This document shows, piece by piece, positions 24,901-35,382 of a DNA stretch of 64,000 bases. Position 1 is the stretch's first letter. Each line of letters starts with the position of its first letter. Position numbers and translations under genes: made by a program. This stretch comes from Ophthalmolycus amberensis. Lineage: Eukaryota; Chordata; Actinopteri; Perciformes; Zoarcidae. The stretch covers positions 609,001 to 673,000 of the forward strand of contig JAFEUB010000962.1 in NCBI GenBank assembly GCA_024529925.1. The letters run 5' to 3'. Below the pieces are notes generated by a model. It had not been told where the DNA came from. It did no database searches and saw only the letters and a program-made list of their open reading frames with translations.

Positions 24901-27848
24901 CCTTGCCTTGCCGAAGGACGAAACAGCACATGGGGAGGGCCGGTCTTTCTCTTTGTTCAAACCCTAACACTGGCACGGGCTTTTATAAAGCCAATAACCA
25001 ATATTTTCGATCAATATTCTAACCAAGTCTTACTATGTAAGACTTGATCACAGTGGCATTTTAGAGATTGATACTAATTTAGTGCAAAAGTGCAACACAA
25101 GACTCCTTTGATCCGCAGAGATGAAATGTGGTTTAAACACAGGACTGTGCTCCTACCTGTTGGTACGGGGTGCAGTAGACCTCGGAGCCTGTGAGGCCGC
25201 AGGTTGAGGAGGCATGGAGCTGATGAGCTCTGCCCAACAGCAGGTCATTGCTGGGTGGGTAACAAGCCCCCCGAGAGCAGTCATTCTGGGCCTGTGATAC
25301 TGCAGCTATGGCTGTCAGGAGGAAGGCAGCACAACAAGACATGAAATGTTACAATGTGTTGTAAACACGTATAGGACCAATATCAGTCTTCAATAACATG
25401 AATATCCCAGTTTAACTGTCCAAAACCAATCCTTTAAGAAAAGGGAAGTTCAACTCAAATTTTTCCTGCACACAACACTTGAACCACAGTGCAAGCAGAC
25501 ATTTTTTTAATGATTAACACAAAATTTGTATTCATGACACTAATTCTCTGAAAAAAAAACATTTTCTTGTTTTGTAAAGATTGTTTATGTAAACCTAAAA
25601 CACACCAGAAACACATTTGAAATGTTGTGTAATCTGGATTAAACATGTTGCTTTATTAACTATTCTACCTTAGGATAGCTATAGTACCAGAAGGTTTTAA
25701 AGTAACTCTGTTATGTTGTTCATTCTGTACACAAGACATCTATCACACTTCTGTCCATCCTGATAGAGGATCCCTCCTCTGTTGCTCTCCCTAAGGTCTC
25801 TTCCTCTTTTCTCCCCATTAAGGTTTTTTGGGGGAGTTTTTCCTGTTCTGATATGAGGGTCCTGGGACAGAGGATGTCGTATGTGTACAGATTGTAAAGC
25901 CCTCTGAGGCAAAATTGTGATTTGTGATTTTGGGCTATACAAAATAAAATTGAATTGAAAGTAGTTGTTAATAATAGCATGAGACCAGTGAGCCAACACC
26001 ATGGAAACCTGAAGAGAAATTTAAAATGTTCACAACACTATTTGTTTCTACTGATCAATAAAATGATTAATATCAATAGGATTATGACCTGGGATCAGGG
26101 ACCAATAACCAAACTGTGATTTAAGTCTCAAAGTGGTGTTCACTCAAAATGTCAATAGTTAAAGTACTATTCCACATTTATAGCGTGAACAGTGAAGGGT
26201 TGAATCTGAGCACTGACTACAACAACCAGCTATTACTACAACACATATGTACAAAATAATAACAGAAAGCTGTTCTTTAAAACTATAACAGAGTTTATTT
26301 ATCTTACCAATACTGATCAAAAATCGATAATACTATAAATCAACAAAACATCTACAATTACAAGCATACTACATAAAAGCAACAAATACGGTAAGCATGG
26401 GGCGAGGTGTGTGTGTGTGTGTGTGTGTGTATGTAGGAGGGGGAGAGAGAGAGAAGGAGAGAGCAAGATGGCGTACGTGAGTGGTATTGTAACACAAGAT
26501 TTCACAATCCGCCGCGATTATTTAAAGGGGGAATGAGACTCACAATGGAGGCAGCATTTAACAAACAATGTGTGCATAAATGAGTGTAACGGCGTATGTA
26601 TGTGTGTGTGGGTTAGTAGGAAAATAAGAGTAAAGCACTCAAAGTAAAGTAGATCCTCACCGCAGCAGTAAAGTAGCCTACAATAACTGTAACTTTACCA
26701 CACAGGAGCCCACACAGGAGCCCTACTGGAGAACTCAACCTCAGCAGCCGCAGCACTGGACCTTTAACTAATTAAGTACAGTTTACCAACTTTACTCGCT
26801 GCGGCGGATTTAAACACAACAAGGCTCAGCAGTGTGAAACAACACTATCATAGCGGCAACAAGCAAAACAGTTGTGTTACTCAGCACTAAACGAGACTTG
26901 GCGGTCTAAAAAATACACACTACATCATACCTAAACCTCAGCCAGGCGATTTGTCACCACAAGTGGAAACAGGTGTCAGGAGTGTTTTAACATGTTCAAC
27001 TTGTTCAAACAAACAAGACAAAAAACACACTATGATATCTCTGCCCAGACAATAGCCGCTTACTTGAGATCGCTTGTGATCAGCCTGTTTCTTATTTTCT
27101 TTCTTCTCTATGTTATTATTAATCTATGTTAATAATCCTATTGATATTAACAATTTTACTAATATCAATAATTACATTTTTATACTTACTAATAACCAAA
27201 CCCAGTCCTGCCAGATCGCAACACTTTTTCACAAAAGATTAAAAAAACAGAGACATGACAGAGACTATTGTCCAAATTAACTTGATTATAAAATGAAACC
27301 ATATAGATACATCATGCTCACCTTAATCACATCACATTTTTACCAAACCATCTCTAAACTTAACCTGAGCATAAACATGTTTTTAATCCATAGCCTGACT
27401 CCAAAAGAAAAAGCCTAAAAAGGAAGCATGGGAAAAATCCACAGTTCCAAAAAAGGACGCTTTCTTAAGGTTTAGAGTATAGTGTCTAGAACTTTGCATT
27501 TAATATGTGAATTGAAGACTAATATTAACAAGCTGTAAACTATATATATTATATAGTATTTATAGTTATATATATATATAACTATACTAAAATGCTTATT
27601 TCCTCCTCTTTGCTTGAAAGAATTGGAGAGATCAGTGTAATTGGCTGCTGCAGTGTTTCGCCGGATGAAAAACCTGCATGCTGTTGAAACCCTATGAATG
27701 TAAACATCTGGTGTGGAAAGTTTAAGGTGAAAGTTTCAGGACAAACTTGAAACAGAAAGGGGAGAAAGTTCAAATCTTAGTTCAAATATTAAAGCGAAAG
27801 GAAAAAAGAGAACGAAATCTTACCAGCTAGAAGTAAAAGTATTCTCAT
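4348..27848 (-). CDS. lamb3: lamb3, laminin subunit beta-3, complete (22 coding exons)
   Basis: Beta-3 chain of laminin-332, a secreted basement-membrane protein that anchors epithelia. Coding exons, 5' to 3': 27848-27824, 25311-25157, 19880-19766, 17378-17305, 17142-16951, 15529-15466, 15390-15200, 14504-14384, 13896-13708, 13581-13426, 11366-11173, 11027-10931, 9988-9613, 9448-9288, 7679-7468, 7188-6982, 6870-6726, 6394-6187, 5780-5639, 5532-5356, 4951-4789, 4487-4348. All have AG/GT borders and all phases agree. The sum is 3504 nt, 1167 residues plus stop; human LAMB3 has 1172 residues and also 22 coding exons. The order is signal peptide, LN domain, LE (EGF-like) repeats, then coiled coil with a cysteine-rich knob. 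There is no laminin domain IV, which separates beta-3 from beta-1 and beta-2. No frameshift or stop was seen. Neighbours camk1g and g0s2 match the human order. Confidence 0.95.
4957..5006 (-). repeat. (CA)n/(TG)n microsatellite at the lamb3 exon 21/22 acceptor
   Basis: About 25 CA units on the plus strand. In the transcript this is a (UG)n tract that ends 5 nt before the acceptor AG of coding exon 21 (4951-4789), so it occupies the polypyrimidine-tract position. Confidence 0.9.
8416..8953 (+). mobile_element. Probable old solo LTR in a lamb3 intron
   Basis: The segment starts tgtgacgactt and ends gacataaca. It is T-rich with CCTGTTTT and CACCTGTGTTCCATTAG blocks typical of fish Gypsy-type LTRs. 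No target-site duplication was found and the limits are approximate. Confidence 0.45.
9106..9162. repeat. Perfect inverted repeat, 28-bp arms, 1-nt loop
   Basis: Positions 9106-9133 and 9135-9162 are exact reverse complements around a single base. The arms consist of gtcttattagaaa followed by an AT run. It lies in a lamb3 intron. Confidence 0.9.
9613..15390 (-). CDS. lamb3: lamb3 LE (laminin EGF-like) repeat exons (coding exons 7-13)
   Basis: Residues about 250 to 580. Each module shows the laminin-type spacing CxCxxxA, GxCxCxxxxxGxxCxxC and GYxxxxxxPxGC. Modules are often cut by phase-1 introns inside the CxxC turn, as in other laminins. Coding exon 13 (9988-9613) closes the last module (CETCPSC) and runs straight into the first heptads of the coiled coil. 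Confidence 0.92.
11540..13172. mobile_element. TTAA-flanked DNA transposon with a nested insertion
   Basis: The element is flanked by TTAA at 11540-11543 and 13169-13172. Its ends are agggccagtgtgtag and the inverted equivalent ctacacactgttcct. TTAA duplication is typical of piggyBac and Kolobok elements. Part of the same repeat recurs at about 42110-42385. The element is interrupted by the insertion at 11765-12851. Confidence 0.65.
11765..12851. mobile_element. hAT-like element nested in the TTAA element, 8-bp duplication
   Basis: The host repeat breaks after ccataaac (11757-11764) and resumes with ccataaac (12852-12859). The uninterrupted copy near 42245 shows the two sides are contiguous. 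An 8-bp duplication is the hAT signature, and the left end caggggtc fits hAT. The right end does not mirror it, so the 3' part may be rearranged. Related copies are at 40265-41165 and 43678-44770. Confidence 0.6.
15200..27848 (-). CDS. lamb3: lamb3 signal peptide and LN domain exons (coding exons 1-7)
   Basis: Residues 1 to about 250. The start ATG at 27848 gives MRILLLLA before a phase-1 donor. The next exon supplies AIAAVSQAQ, completing a typical signal peptide; mature sequence probably begins at or near QNDCSRG. The LN domain (polymerisation module) shows the beta-chain signatures CSRGACYPP, SSTCGL, RWWQS and NPVSLQLD. Coding exon 7 ends in the first LE module (CMCHGHANRC). The ATG at 25342 in coding exon 2 is upstream of the acceptor and is not the start. 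Confidence 0.92.
16033..16812. mobile_element. Complete non-autonomous hAT element (780 bp) in a lamb3 intron
   Basis: Flanked by a perfect 8-bp duplication attttaac (16025-16032 and 16813-16820). Its terminal inverted repeats are tagtgctgggca and tgcccagaacta, matching at 11 of 12 positions. Its interior holds a perfect 27-nt match to the 3' end of 18S rRNA in antisense (16259-16285) and a 13-bp hairpin (16441-16472). It encodes no transposase. A second copy of its left part begins at 38999. Confidence 0.85.
16259..16285 (-). other. 18S rRNA 3'-end fragment inside the hAT element
   Basis: Read on the minus strand, 27 nt equal the universally conserved 3' terminus of eukaryotic 18S rRNA, including gtaggtgaacctgcggaagg and the terminal catta. 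The match ends exactly at the mature 3' end on one side and stops abruptly on the other. It is too short to be a functional rRNA gene. Confidence 0.8.
17835..19218. mobile_element. TTAA-flanked non-autonomous DNA element (family A, copy 1)
   Basis: TTAA at 17831-17834 and 19219-19222. The ends are aacctcttaaacac and, inverted, acctcttgaacac. The sub-terminal block taggcctctgctc recurs at 36302, at 38450 (inverted) and weakly at 45200. It lies in the lamb3 intron between coding exons 3 and 4 and shows no coding potential. Confidence 0.6.
20875..21005 (+). repeat. Degenerate SINE 3' region
   Basis: Shares the order gagacactgaacc, ccccgggctgcactgctcc and gttaaatgcagagg with the SINE at 58434-58675, which reads ctgaaccac, ctccccgggcgc and gtcaaatgcagag. 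It lies in the large lamb3 intron after coding exon 2. Confidence 0.5.
24287..24969 (+). mobile_element. LTR-element remnant: two diverged LTR parts around a short leader
   Basis: Two direct repeats of about 160 bp, 24287-24449 and 24809-24969, both start attaatagtgtg and both end ccctaaca. Between them lies about 360 bp without protease, RT or integrase. Just after the first copy is tggcaaaccacgaaggg in the position expected of a primer-binding site. This is a deeply deleted LTR element in the lamb3 intron after coding exon 2. Confidence 0.5.
25733..25978 (+). repeat. L2-type LINE 3' end (5'-truncated copy)
   Basis: Contains the stem-loop region agattgtaaagccctctgag, then gggctatacaaaataaaa and the tail attgaattga, a very common 3' end of fish L2-derived LINEs and SINEs. 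It lies in the intron between coding exons 1 and 2 of lamb3. Confidence 0.7.
26406..26430 (+). repeat. (TG)n microsatellite
   Basis: About twelve TG units within the first coding intron of lamb3, followed by a purine-rich GA tract. Confidence 0.85.
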
Positions 27849-27961
27849 GTTGCGTCCCTCCTATGAAACAGTCTGGAACAGATGACAAAAAAAGAAAGAA
27901 AATATCAGCAAGCAGAAACGACCAAATACAATCAGTGTGTATTTCCTGATGTGAGACTCAC

Positions 27962-28005
27962 CTGGCAGTCTGTATTCTATCAGCTCTGTTATTTGCTGTA
28001 TTAAA
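27962..28005 (-). other. lamb3: lamb3 non-coding exon 1 (predicted)
   Basis: Sequence downstream of the TATA box ends in CCAG followed by the donor gtgagt (27961-27956). The matching acceptor, ttccag, precedes 27872, giving exon 2 as 27872-27824 with 24 nt of 5' UTR before the ATG. A non-coding first exon is also the layout of human LAMB3. The transcription start is inferred from TATA spacing. Confidence 0.7.
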
Positions 28006-28030
28006 CTGCGCGTTGCTGCCAAGCTGCTGC

Positions 28031-28040
28031 TTTATAAACC
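28031..28040 (-). promoter_or_regulatory. lamb3: lamb3 TATA box
   Basis: On the minus strand the sequence is ggtttataaa, about 30 bp upstream of the inferred start of exon 1. A (CA)n tract lies about 80 bp further upstream. Confidence 0.65.
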
Positions 28041-28117
28041 CTGCCTCACCTGGACGGTATGATACAGTGTGTGTCAGAGTCACACCCTTCCCCTCCACTC
28101 CCTTCTCTCCATGAATC

Positions 28118-28168
<51 letters not shown>
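28118..28168 (+). repeat. (CA)n microsatellite upstream of lamb3
   Basis: About 25 CA units ending in a short GGCA repeat, roughly 80-130 bp upstream of the lamb3 TATA box. Alternating CA can adopt Z-DNA and varies in length. Confidence 0.9.
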
Positions 28169-28175
<7 letters not shown>

Positions 28176-28261
28176 CAGGCAGGCAGGCAGACGGAGAGAC
28201 ATAGTCAACACAAAGACACCAAGGAGCTACAAACAAGGTGTAATAAAACACTAAGAATATA

Positions 28262-31200
28262 AAGCTGAGCTGAAATTATTCCATACTTGCAGAAGTAATT
28301 TTAAAAACCCATCAAATTCCTTCTTGTTATGTGCAGACTGAAAAAATGCCTTTATAAAATCTTTCAGGGTCCCAGAGGATAATAACTTTGGTGATTCTCT
28401 GACTTTTCATGTAACACCATCACCAGGTCAAAATGTGAATATGTCCAATACTTTGGTTTGTGACCAAATACCTGCAGAATTAATGACATTCCCATCAGCT
28501 CTAGTTGTACTTCTTGTCAACTGATAATTTGCCAATGTTAGCATGCTAACACAGTGAACTAAGATGGTGACCATGGTGAACTAAGATGGTGACCATGGTA
28601 AACATTTTAGCGTGCTAATGTTAGCGTTTAGCTCAAAGGACACCGTTATGTCCAAGTAGCTACATATTGCTAGCGTGTTCAAAATAAATGGAGTAGCCTA
28701 TACTCAAAGCAGTAGAGTTGAAAGTATGCACACCAAAATAAGTTGATTTTTGAGTGTGCTGTTGATGCACACTGAAACTGACAAAATGAAGTACTCATGA
28801 ATCTGAAATACAAATTGCTCAGTTTAAGAGAGCGGGGTTGATGGAGGCTGTTGGTCCCATGATGCAATGCACAATGGAAATGGGGGATGGGCTGATAGAA
28901 TGTGATGTCAAGCACCACACACCTTGTATCATTCATACAGAATATCAAAGTACATTCATTTATTGTGTACTTACTGCCAAAACTGTCAATATTTGTAGTG
29001 TGTGTTAGTGCCAATGTGTAGGCTTACTACAGAACGTGATCCGGCTGTGTGGATGTTTGGCTCAGTTCCGGATGACAGGCAGAGTGAAATTCCTTAAATG
29101 CCAGAATTTTGAACTAGCATGTCTCGACAAAGTCAAACCATGTCAAAGATATGATGTCGAAGTATTGATCTGTAAGAATTTACTTATTTGTCTTTTATAA
29201 AAATGTATATCATTAAACTGTTACGACACTGGTTCGTGGTCTTTTCCATTCAGAAAACAGTACAAGTCTCGGAGGGGGGGAGGGACACGGTCACACAGAG
29301 AAGGCCACTCCTCCCTCCCCAGACACAATTCATGCCCTGTAGGCATTGTTTAAGCTTTACCAGGCTGTGTGGTAACTGTGTTGTGTGCTGGAGCGCCGCT
29401 GATCATCACCTGTGTCTACAGAAACAGTAGCCCCGGGGGCCAGCTGTACACGCATGTATGTTTTTCTCCGTTCTCCTCAGACACACTGACTAAGTCCAAG
29501 TACAGGGTGTGTCTTCTGACTCGACTTACACAAACACGCTCAGAGGCTACTGTGCACATACAGTTTCAGACAAGTACTGTCACGCCTTCAATCACTGGGG
29601 ATAGTAGTTGTAGCTGTGATTTATTTCTTGGTAACAGCTTGGTGTTTCCTCTCCGTCAGCACTGGCCCCTTGGTTACAGTGAAATGGAGCAGCGGCTGCT
29701 TTATGGAAGTTATTGGTATCACAAGGTGATACACATCAATGCAGAGCAGATAAGCAAGAAGCACCTAAGACAGTGGGGAAAAGAAGCTGGTCTAAACACA
29801 ATCACATAATACCTTTCAAATAAATGTGTGTGCTTGAACATGTATCTGTAAACGTAAAAAATCCCCAAAGAAGTTAGATCTAGTCACTACTTTGATTTGT
29901 CCCACACACAAGTGTGAGTAATACTGATGATTACAATGATGGATCCATTTAATTTAGGTGTGCCAGTAAGTCATCCCTGTGACCAGCATCCACAGAAGCA
30001 GGGCTCTGAGAGGTGAAATATCTGTTATTACTTACATCTGTGTCAATCTGCAATGAAAATAGTCTATTATAGATTAGAAGATATTTGATTGGCCCACTAA
30101 ACTAAAAGGCTCGGTCTAGAAAAGACTGAAAAGTTTAAGTTTAAAAGTTCATTTTCATTGCCAGTTCAGAACAGAAACTGGCAGGTTTGTCTTAATTTTG
30201 AATTATTTTAATAACGATCAAACAATAACACCTTCCTGTTTGTGTTTTAATAAAAATGTGAAGGTCATGTAATCACTTACTGTCTGCTCTTCGTGGTGCC
30301 GTCACGTCTCTGCACTTCCTGTGCTGCTCCATGTTAGTCAGCAACATGCTCTGTGTGCTGTTCTGTGTGGTTCCACTCTGACCACAGGTCACAGCAGCAG
30401 CAGCAGCAGAAAGGATGCAGGGGGACTGGGTTTACGCAAATTTCCCCCTGATTTGGTGAAACTTAATGTTGAAGATTCACATGGACTTCCATGTCACCTA
30501 GGGCGACAACTGACAACAAACAACTGAGGAACATTATGTGTTCATTCCTGTTTCTTTTTTTAGTTTTTTGATATAATCTTCCCCCATGACTGAATAGAGA
30601 CCTTTTTCTAGTGTCCATCATGTGTCATTGTTTGTAGTAGTCCTTTAAACATGATCTGAAAAGCATGAATCAATGACTTAGTGTTACTTCTCTGAGGCAG
30701 AAATAATGTCAGCTGGGAACTTTGATACTATGGATAAAAGGTTATGGAACCTTTTGAGCTAACACTGTGCTCAGGCAAAACTGAGAGGCTTGGCTTATGT
30801 CGTTAAACAAGAAACATTATAGGAGATAAATTGTGTTGATTATGGCAGTGAAGTCATAAGCGCTCTCCAGCTTCTTTAAAACTCATGCAAATAGACAAAA
30901 CACAAGTTAATATAAGAAAACAGCTTCACCAAACAGCATGCTGCAACTAAATAGAACATTAGCAAAGGAAGGCATTCAAACATTAACACATTGACAGCAC
31001 AAATGAAGCCTATAGCTGCTCCGAGTCGTACAGGGCAGGTAAATTACCGGAGGACACAAAAAAATACCCTTGTCAGAGATGATCGGAAATAAGATACCGG
31101 TAATATTGTTTTCTACCAGGGACGCTGGTATTGTTTTTACCTTGTTTGTCTGTGTGTGTGTCTCATCATGGCAACATGTGTTCCTGGAGACACCTATGGC

Positions 31201-31720
31201 AGGAACAACCACAGAAGAGGTTTCGAGTACTTCGCCAGGTATTCAAATTTCTTGTTGCTGCCATGGATTCGCAACCGTAAAAGATGCATACACAAAACTT
31301 TACAGATGCGGAGTTGTCATTCATTTTAGTGTCCTATCCTACAGTGTCTTATTTTTTTCAAAGTGAATGTTTGTGGAAATGTTTCTTTATTTTGCTTGTT
31401 TCTTAACAATTCTCAACATTTGGGTATGATGCTGTCTATAGTATGGCACAGATCTTAATGGTATGGTACCAATAAGATCTCATCTACTTCACTAGTTAAG
31501 AGGCTACAATACACACACACATACATTCTGAGAATGTTACTGTGACACTTTCAAAGTACAGCAGCCACTGTAAACTCACGTTTGAACACAACAGATGCTC
31601 TGATAGAATATAAGAAGGAATATTAGTGACAGTGCAATAAGTGTAATAAGCCTACACTCGACTGGGTGAAAGTTTCTGGCTCAGAGATCCTCCGTGCTTC
31701 ATGAATATTCAGCAGCTGTC
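28262..31720. other. Divergent intergenic interval between lamb3 and g0s2
   Basis: No gene is recognised here. The longest open frame (29369-29809, 146 codons) has no recognisable domain. Small features are a 21-22-bp tandem duplication (ggtgaactaagatggtgacc, 28553-28597) and about six CAG units near 30389-30408. The interval probably holds regulatory DNA for both genes, but no specific site can be defended. Confidence 0.5.
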
Positions 31721-31745
31721 ACTGTGTGGGTGGAGAGAGTGGGGC

Positions 31746-31753
31746 TATAAATG
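31746..31753 (+). promoter_or_regulatory. g0s2: g0s2 TATA box
   Basis: The sequence ggggctataaatg, about 25-30 bp before the inferred start of a non-coding first exon. That exon ends at 31847 before the donor gtaagt. Confidence 0.65.
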
Positions 31754-32169
31754 ATTGCAGTATCCAGCAAAGGTGTGTTCTTGCCACAAACTGGAGCTCA
31801 TGAGTAGGATCAACCTGTGACTGGAACAAACTACAAAGTACATCACAGTAAGTCCTTTTGAAATATCAGCAGTTAAAGTGTTTAAGCCAAATGCCGTAAT
31901 GGGATATTAAACTATTAATGAGTGTATTTTCAAAAAGCAGTTTCTTCTTGCCTAACTTGTGTTGAGTTGATACCTGGTCTAATGGCTGCAGTTCCCAAAA
32001 CCCAAAGCATTGTGTTAAATTGTAGTTTTTTCAGCACAGTTTGAATAGCCAAAGGTATTACATTTAAGATGATTGTGAAAAATGGTATATCTGCACATCT
32101 GGATCCATCTAATGTTAATTTTTAACAGGTCTTCATACAACCTTCATCAGTGCGTCTCGGCCATTGGAA

Positions 32170-32544
32170 ATGGAAAGCATGCAGGAGTTGATCCCCTTCG
32201 CCAAAGAGATGCTGAGTCAGAAACCAAGCTGTGGTTTGCTGAAGGTCTACCTGGTGGGTTCGGTGTTTGCAGTGTTGGGGACGCTAATTAACCTGGTCGA
32301 GACTGTGTGTCACCCTTTCTCCTCTGGTGAACCCATGGACGCAGACATGGTCCTCATGTTTGCCCAGGAGCAGAAAATTGCTGAGGCCGAGATACAGATC
32401 AATGTGGGGGGTCAGGAAGAGGACGAGGAAGAGGAGGAGGAGAAGCTGACTCATGAAAATGTGGCCGTGACCATGAGCACCAACCTCCACAAGACCCATA
32501 AACTCAGCCAGCGGAGCATGGCCAACCGGCTGCACGCTTCCTAA
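32170..32544 (+). CDS. g0s2: g0s2, G0/G1 switch protein 2
   Basis: A 124-residue protein in one coding exon. An acceptor tttttaacag at 32128 pairs with a donor at 31848, giving a non-coding first exon. The ATG at 32170 starts MESMQELIPFAKEML, the conserved G0S2 N-terminus. Residues about 20-45 form the hydrophobic segment that in mammals binds and inhibits adipose triglyceride lipase (ATGL/PNPLA2) at lipid droplets. The C-terminus MANRLHAS keeps the family ending. An acidic run of nine Asp/Glu residues (EEDEEEEEE) after residue 75 is not in the human protein. Position next to lamb3 matches human. The frame is intact. Confidence 0.93.
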   Translation: MESMQELIPFAKEMLSQKPSCGLLKVYLVGSVFAVLGTLINLVETVCHPFSSGEPMDADMVLMFAQEQKIAEAEIQINVGGQEEDEEEEEEKLTHENVAVTMSTNLHKTHKLSQRSMANRLHAS

Positions 32545-33420
32545 AGCCAAAGGGGTCAGCACCTAGTGACTTGAGATATTTATCAGGGAACTGCTCCTGC
32601 CACACCACCAACTTGTGCAACACGTACATAATCTGAAGCTCTAGAGACAGAAGTGTCTGAGTTGCATGCCACTCTGTGCTGCTTGTTATTGATGCCTACA
32701 AGTGCTGTCGGAAATGTTATGCCTTTATGCATTGGATGCACATAAAAGACCCCCGAGGTCTCCAGTAGCAGCCTACATGGGAGAGTTAATACTTTTGACA
32801 GGCCTCATGTCAATAATACTATATATAGTTTAAAAGAAGTGTACATTCACTCAGTAAGACAGGGATTGGGATCCTTAGATTGGATCCCTGTGTCTTCAGC
32901 AATTGTAAGAATTGTTCAATGTCACAATAAGTTTACTTGAAAAACAGTAATTTCTCTCTTATTCATCCCTTGAGTAATGTTTCTTTACTGAATGTTGGTC
33001 TGGATATGAATCTAATCAGGGTTACAAGATATGAAAACCTCAAATGAGCCTTGAAATATATGTGTGCTACAAAAAAAAACTTTTTTTATTCTGCTGCTGG
33101 AACACAGACTTTGGTTTCTACGAAAAAAGGAAGACACCAGACAAATAAAAACTTATCAGGTCCCTTTTTTAATGTGTTACAATCCAAGTTGGGAGGCTGA
33201 AGTTAGGAGTTTATGAGCAGCACCTGAAGGCAGCGTGGTGTTGAGGGTCTGCCTGGCTGCGGTAAGCTGCTGTGTAGCGCCGCCTGTCGTCTGGTGGATG
33301 TATCTGATTTGCCAATCCACTCACTCACTGTGTTCAAGGACAGCAGCGTTATGTTATGTGTATAAACTGTAAATATACAATCTTTTTCATACCAATAAAG
33401 TTGATTTTATTAATAAAGTC
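32545..33420 (+). other. g0s2 3' UTR and candidate polyadenylation signals
   Basis: AATAAA occurs at 33144-33149, 33394-33399 and 33412-33417. The first is the nearest candidate for the g0s2 transcript. No other feature is evident. Confidence 0.45.
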
Positions 33421-35060
33421 CCTCTGGTTTGACTCCCTCAAACATTTGCTGCACATTTTGTTCACCAACATACTAGGATGTAGCACAGATGGATTTATGC
33501 TTGTCAAGACAAATAAGATCACTGCAGAAATATCGGTCTTATGTATTTTTATAACCTTATTGAGCTTGAACAATCTTTTAATGGAGAGTGAGATAGAGTT
33601 TAATTACAAATTAACACTCAACACAGACTCACAGCTGTAGCATTTTATCCTTAACATTTCACTTCAGCATAGTTTGTCCTCACAGTCAGTCACCTAAATG
33701 AAAACCATTAACTGAAGTTTAAAAGAATGATAAGTAAAGCTTGTGCCCAAAATATACCAATTGTGACCTCCTGTTGAGGACCAAGCTTGGGTGGTACAGC
33801 TAAGTATGGTTAAAGTCTAAAACTACAAAGCTGTGTCATGTAGGAACTATGGTTGAAAGAAAATAAGTTCCTATATGGAACCACTCACAACAAGGCCTGT
33901 TGATTATCTTGAGCAACCCAGTCATGATTTCAGGAAAGAGACGTTGCTGTTGAGTTTTTCAAATGTATTTTTTTGTGGCAATACAAGCTGAGTGCCATAA
34001 AGTCCCATTATACTGGAAAGAAGGCAGACGTCTCTAAAGCCGATATCTCCTAAACTAGAATTAAATCAATCCATATTGGTAAATAGCACTACAGGTAAGC
34101 GGTAAAATAATGTACTTTTAATTTTGGGGGAAACTATCCATTTAACTATCCATAAGATGCCCTTTTGACGGTTTGCCCTGAACCCCCGGTGATTTTATGG
34201 CGCCTGCAGGTTTTGTAGGGATACAGGATGGTTCAGCTCCGTCACCAACAGATCCAGCAGCATGGTTCACTGATATAGCACAGCCAACAAAGGGACAATG
34301 CTGCCTGACACGTGCACAGGCTGCAGTGAGTGGGTGGTCAATATAACCCTGACTCAAGATGATACTCTTTGGTCTTAGAATAGCTTGAGTGATGGCCTAT
34401 GTCAGGGCTGAAATTCATGACCCTCAAATCTCTGAACACAGTTGACCTCTATACAATTGTATATAACTGTGTGTGAATCACCTTCAAAGCAGTGATATAA
34501 TGTAAATGGGGAATAGTTCAAGGTGCATCAGGACCAGAATTCTAGTTGAAAACATTCAAAATATGAGCTAATGTTATCAGCAGAATGTGAAGAAGTTAGA
34601 GTGTTGACGTTATGTCAAAAATGTCTCTGTATTGTGTTGCAGAGATATCTACTGAAATGAGCATGCTAACCAGCTAGCCCCGGCCCGTCCTGTCTTGCAA
34701 TACAACTTGAGTCTTGCAGTACCTGGAGAGGCAAAAGTGAGTTACTGGAGTCAGGATAGATCCAGCCTGCTGTGACTCCTGGTGCTGGGGTTTGTGCTGG
34801 CTGAATTCTAGTTGCCGCAGCCGCTGGCATCCGTGTCCCAGAGCTGCCAACCGCTCTCCCCCTGGTGGAGTGGTCTCCTGGCTGCGGCAGGGACCAGATG
34901 AAGGTGCGAGTGGTTTTGTCGTTTCTGCCGCTTTGGATTTAATACAATAAATAAACTAGCAATGCATACACATTATACATAAAGAATGTTGTCGTGTCAA
35001 TGCTCATTTCAATTTCTATTAAAATGATAAAGAATAAATCATTTTATTTCTTATCATTTT
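33421..35060. other. Intergenic DNA, no gene seen
   Basis: Unique-looking and repeat-like sequence without coding evidence. The segment around 34640-34930 (GC-rich, gctaaccagctagcccc) has the look of a dispersed fish repeat, but no termini were identified. Confidence 0.4.
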
Positions 35061-35063
35061 GTC

Positions 35064-35382
35064 TGTGTGACGACCCCTCCCTTCCACCAGGGGTCTGTGT
35101 CTGTTTCCTCTCAGGTTGTCTTGCAGGATGTTGATCGGCAGCTAACGAGCCCCACCTGAGCCTGCTGGGTTGGTCCCAGCTATAAAGGCTGCCCCTCTTC
35201 TTTGGCTGGGTCCCTCTCGGCGCATCTCCTCTCTGCCTCCTGTTTGGAGGACCTGGCTGGTTGTTTGTTTGTTTAGTTTAGTTTAGTTCTGTTAGTTGGT
35301 TCATTAAATAAATGTCTATTTATTACTTTTATCACTCGTCTTGTCTCCCTCATGTTGCGGCCTTTTGAGCCGGGTCGTGACA
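35064..35382 (+). mobile_element. Solo LTR, about 319 bp
   Basis: Starts tgtgtgacgaccc and ends gggtcgtgaca, so the ends are near-inverted TG...CA. It has an LTR-like layout: a TATA-type box (agctataaagg) followed by a polyadenylation signal (attaaataaatg). A 4-bp tgtc flanks both sides, consistent with a target-site duplication. A diverged relative lies at about 39620-39826 in the same orientation. Confidence 0.65.

Noticed and set aside
25133..25342. ATG at 25342 as a lamb3 start
   Set aside because: The acceptor at 25312 removes it. The exon at 27848 supplies a better signal peptide in phase.
28118..28168. CRISPR-like or structured repeat
   Set aside because: It is a plain dinucleotide microsatellite. 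No CRISPR array exists in this eukaryotic window.
29369..29809. 146-codon open frame between lamb3 and g0s2
   Set aside because: No recognisable domain, no clear acceptor or donor context and ordinary composition. It is most likely a chance frame.
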